DNA from: QQWI01 sp964522015
GTDB taxonomy: Bacteria > Bacillota > Clostridia > Peptostreptococcales > Acidaminobacteraceae
DNA: 64,000 nt
NCBI GenBank assembly: GCA_964522015.1
Contig: CAZFST010000015.1
Location: 1 to 64,000 of the forward strand
Direction of reading: 5' to 3'
In this document: in pieces, positions 61,766 through 64,000 of the stretch
Layout: each line of letters begins with the position of its first letter
How positions within the stretch are numbered: the first letter of the stretch is position 1
Position numbers and translations under genes: made by a program
The notes under the pieces: model-generated
The model's database searches: none
What the model was told of the DNA's origin: nothing
Seen by the model: the letters and a program-made list of their open reading frames with translations, nothing else

Positions 61766-62275
61766 ATGTTAATATATTTGCTTATCTTTTTTGGAAAAAT
61801 AATAGAAGTTAGCTTAATGACTGTCCGTGTGGTCCTTATTAGTAAGGGAGAAAAAAAGATTGGTTCACTTGTGGCATTTTTTGAGATTTCCCTTTGGATT
61901 TTAATCGTCTCTAATGTGATTCAAGGTCTCACGGAGGATCCCCTAAAGGCCATTGCGTATGCACTGGGCTTTGCCATTGGCAATTACACTGGGAGTATGC
62001 TTGAGGATCGCATTGGTCTTGGCACATCTCAAATCCAGTTGATCGTTAAAGAAGAGCATGGGCAGGAACTGGCCAATCACCTATACTCACAGGGGCTGCC
62101 ATGCACTGTTGTTTTAGGGCAGGGCCATCATCTTGCAAGACAAATTCTTTATGTGATTGTTCCCAGACGGAAGGTTCGAGAAGTGATTCAGATGGCTAAA
62201 GATGCTCAGAGCAATGTGGTCATTACAGTTCATGAAATTAAACCGTGGTATGGCGGCTGGGGGATTAAAAAATAA
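61766..62275 (+). CDS. UPF0316 / DUF2179 membrane protein
   Basis: A 169-residue protein with three membrane helices in the first ~80 residues (IIEVSLMTVRVVLISKGEKK is the family signature) and a soluble DUF2179 domain (PCTVVLGQGHH...YVIVPRRK). The family is thought to sense nucleotides or ions but is poorly studied. GGAGG precedes the ATG. Confidence 0.88.
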   Translation: MLIYLLIFFGKIIEVSLMTVRVVLISKGEKKIGSLVAFFEISLWILIVSNVIQGLTEDPLKAIAYALGFAIGNYTGSMLEDRIGLGTSQIQLIVKEEHGQELANHLYSQGLPCTVVLGQGHHLARQILYVIVPRRKVREVIQMAKDAQSNVVITVHEIKPWYGGWGIKK

Positions 62276-62373
62276 AGGAAATCAGCGTTGCAGGTGGAAT
62301 TATAGTTAAAGAGGCAATAATAAGTGTAGCAATATGAAGCGAAGCACAGTTAGAGATTATAGGAGGCTTTAAA

Positions 62374-63264
62374 ATGCGATTAGGATTTGACTTAGGTGGT
62401 ACCAATTTAGCATATGGCGCAGTGGATGCAAAAGGCACCCTGCTTGAAAAGGGTTCTGTGGCTTTGACGGACATCACGCCTGAGGCCATCGTCAAGTTAA
62501 TGGTAGATATTTTCCAAGATTTAGACCCCCGTCATCACTTTGAAAAAGTGGGGATTGGCGTCCCTGGCATTGTCTCTCAAAAAGAAGGGGTTGTTGTCAA
62601 GCTTGTAAATCTGCACTGGGTGCTTGTGCCGCTGGTGGACATGCTGCAAGAAAAGATTGCTCTACCAATTAGCGTGGGTAACGATGCCAATGCTGCATGT
62701 ATAGCAGAGGTTCTCTTTGGGGGCATGGCAGGTTATCAGGATGCGATTCTCTTAACGCTAGGAACGGGTTTAGGGGGTGGCGTTATCTCCGGGGGCAAGC
62801 TGCTCCTTGGGCACCAAGGTGCAGGATCCGAGCTTGGTCACATGGTGGTCGGAGCAAACGATGTGGACTGCAACTGCGGTAGAAATGGTTGCCTCGAAAC
62901 ATTTGTGTCGGCAACGGCCCTTGTGCGCCATTACAATCTCTTAAACTCTGAATCCCCAGTGCACGATGCTAAATCGGTTTTCGATAGGTTGAGCAATGGG
63001 GACGAAGCGGCCGATCAAACCTTGAACTGGTTTTGTGACCATTTTGCTACGGGTATCGTGAACTTATATAACATATTCGCCCCAGAAGTCATTGCCATTG
63101 GCGGTGGTGTGGCCAAGGCATTCCCACAATTTGAGAGTCGTTTGAACCATATGGTACAAAGCAGAGTGTTTAGTAAGGATATTGCCTATGGAAAAATTGT
63201 AGAAGCTACTCTGGGCAACGACGCTGGCATTATCGGCGCAGCGTATTTGGATGCATTCTTGTAA
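62374..63264 (+). CDS. ROK-family sugar kinase (glucokinase-like)
   Basis: A 296-residue kinase: ATP loop GFDLGGTNLAYG, GTGLGGGVI, the sugar-binding ELGHMVV and the ROK zinc motif CNCGRNGCLETF. It phosphorylates a hexose, most likely glucose. AGGAGG lies before the ATG. A beta-lactamase-fold gene follows after 20 bases, perhaps in the same operon. Confidence 0.9.
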   Translation: MRLGFDLGGTNLAYGAVDAKGTLLEKGSVALTDITPEAIVKLMVDIFQDLDPRHHFEKVGIGVPGIVSQKEGVVVKLVNLHWVLVPLVDMLQEKIALPISVGNDANAACIAEVLFGGMAGYQDAILLTLGTGLGGGVISGGKLLLGHQGAGSELGHMVVGANDVDCNCGRNGCLETFVSATALVRHYNLLNSESPVHDAKSVFDRLSNGDEAADQTLNWFCDHFATGIVNLYNIFAPEVIAIGGGVAKAFPQFESRLNHMVQSRVFSKDIAYGKIVEATLGNDAGIIGAAYLDAFL

Positions 63265-63284
63265 ATTCTAGTTGGGAGTTACTC

Positions 63285-64000
63285 ATGAGAGATCAGATTC
63301 AAGAAATCGTCGAACGTTATGCGATTAACCATCACTTTTCAGGTGTTGTACGGATAAAACAGGGGAAGAATACCCTCTATGACGGCGCTTTCGGCTATGC
63401 TTGCAAACCCTTTAAAATTCCCAATCGTATGGATATTCGTTTTGCCAATGCCTCTATAACCAAAATGTTTACAGCTCTTGCTATTTTACAGTTAGTGGAC
63501 CAAGGTAAACTGGCTCTAGAAGACACGGTGTGTCAGTTTTTGGTGGTTGAGGATGTGGCAATTGATCGAGATGTGACCATTGGTCAGCTCCTATCTCATA
63601 CTTCTGGAGTTCGGGATTATTTCGATGATATAGATCCAGATGGTTTTGAGAAATTATGGCAGCAGGTGCCTTGTCAGTATGTCAACCGATTGGATAAAAT
63701 CTTGCCTTTGTTTATTGACGAGGTACCCATTGCACGGCCTGGTGAGCGATTTGCTTATAGCGGTGCAGGTTACATCTTATTGGGCCTTGTGATAGAAGCG
63801 GTCACGGGGACTGATTATTATACGTATATGCGGGAGTCGATTTTCAAACCCCTCTATTTGTTTGAAACCGACTTTATACCCCTCCACCACGTGGTGGATA
63901 ATGTGGCCGAAGGCTACATCCCGGTTAAAGATGAAACTAATTTTTTAACCGGTTGGAAAAAGAATATTTATAGTGTGCCAGCATTTGGACTTTCTGATGG
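63285..64000 (+). CDS. serine hydrolase of the class C beta-lactamase fold (partial)
   Basis: Open from the ATG at 63285 (GGGAG six bases upstream) to the window end, 238 codons without a stop. NASITKM gives the catalytic SxxK, YSGAGY the YxN-like motif, and LLSHTSGVRDYF the typical loop after the first domain. No signal peptide, so it probably acts in the cytoplasm as an esterase or peptidase rather than as a resistance enzyme. The C-terminal part lies outside the window. Confidence 0.87.
   Translation, partial: MRDQIQEIVERYAINHHFSGVVRIKQGKNTLYDGAFGYACKPFKIPNRMDIRFANASITKMFTALAILQLVDQGKLALEDTVCQFLVVEDVAIDRDVTIGQLLSHTSGVRDYFDDIDPDGFEKLWQQVPCQYVNRLDKILPLFIDEVPIARPGERFAYSGAGYILLGLVIEAVTGTDYYTYMRESIFKPLYLFETDFIPLHHVVDNVAEGYIPVKDETNFLTGWKKNIYSVPAFGLSD

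Noticed and set aside
63285..64000. Beta-lactamase-fold hydrolase considered as an antibiotic-resistance gene
   Set aside because: No signal peptide, and the fold is shared by many esterases and peptidases; nothing specific to resistance is seen.

Overview
The window looks like chromosome of a motile, anaerobic, Gram-positive bacterium of the class Clostridia. The signs are strong AGGAGG-type ribosome binding sites, frequent TTG and GTG starts, an S-layer-anchored (SLH) protease, gcvPA/gcvPB encoded as two subunits, a Fur-type and a CcpA-type operator, YesM/YesN-type sensing, CotH, FliB and several chemoreceptors. The genus cannot be read safely from sequence alone. I see no rRNA, tRNA, CRISPR array, insertion sequence or phage gene.

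Layout. 1-8.6 kb: a very unusual membrane protein built from 12 near-identical copies of a motif resembling the FliM N-terminal motor-switch peptide plus a leucine-rich-repeat-like outer domain; an Fe-S membrane protein; a rhomboid protease; and an HD-GYP / HEAT-repeat pair. 8.7-11.3 kb: a chemoreceptor with a long acidic cytoplasmic N-terminus. 11.3-20.8 kb: a xylose-type sugar locus, with a membrane-anchored binding protein, a YesM/LytS-type kinase, an AraC-type response regulator, a second binding lipoprotein, then xylF-xylG-xylH behind a cre-like operator. 21-26 kb: a large SLH subtilase. 26.3-30.8 kb: a small membrane protein, a GlpA-like FAD oxidoreductase, a 36-residue ORF behind a palindrome, an AAA/DUF4143 ATPase, and a flavoprotein reductase behind a near-perfect Fur box.

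30.8-37.5 kb: a CotH / DUF4956 / VTC cluster divergent from a two-component system whose regulator gene carries a 1-nt frameshift, then a coiled-coil membrane protein and a glucosaminidase. 37.8-40.9 kb: DUF805, a GNAT acetyltransferase, FliB flagellin methylase and RseC. 41-45.2 kb: an envelope-stress-like set (OmpR/HK pair, Hsp20, HtrA) in which two promoters share 11-bp-spaced TTCA repeats. 45.2-48.4 kb: a frameshifted DUF2156 gene, a chemoreceptor and a small helical protein. 48.5-55.6 kb: a tandem glycine riboswitch with terminator controlling lipA-gcvT-gcvH-gcvPA-gcvPB-lpdA, a complete glycine cleavage system with its own lipoyl synthase. 55.7-64 kb: DUF4438, a LytTR regulator, nth, an FtsA-like ATPase, DUF2225, a STAS-like protein, a UPF0316 protein, a ROK kinase and a beta-lactamase-fold hydrolase cut by the window end.

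Three observations stand out. The first is the multivalent switch-motif protein at 83-3457. The second is a set of operators that predict wiring: Fur, cre, the TTCA repeats and the glycine riboswitch. The third is a recurring habit of short tandem duplications, especially just after stop codons, together with two clear single-base frameshifts whose cause (assembly error or real decay) has to be settled from reads.
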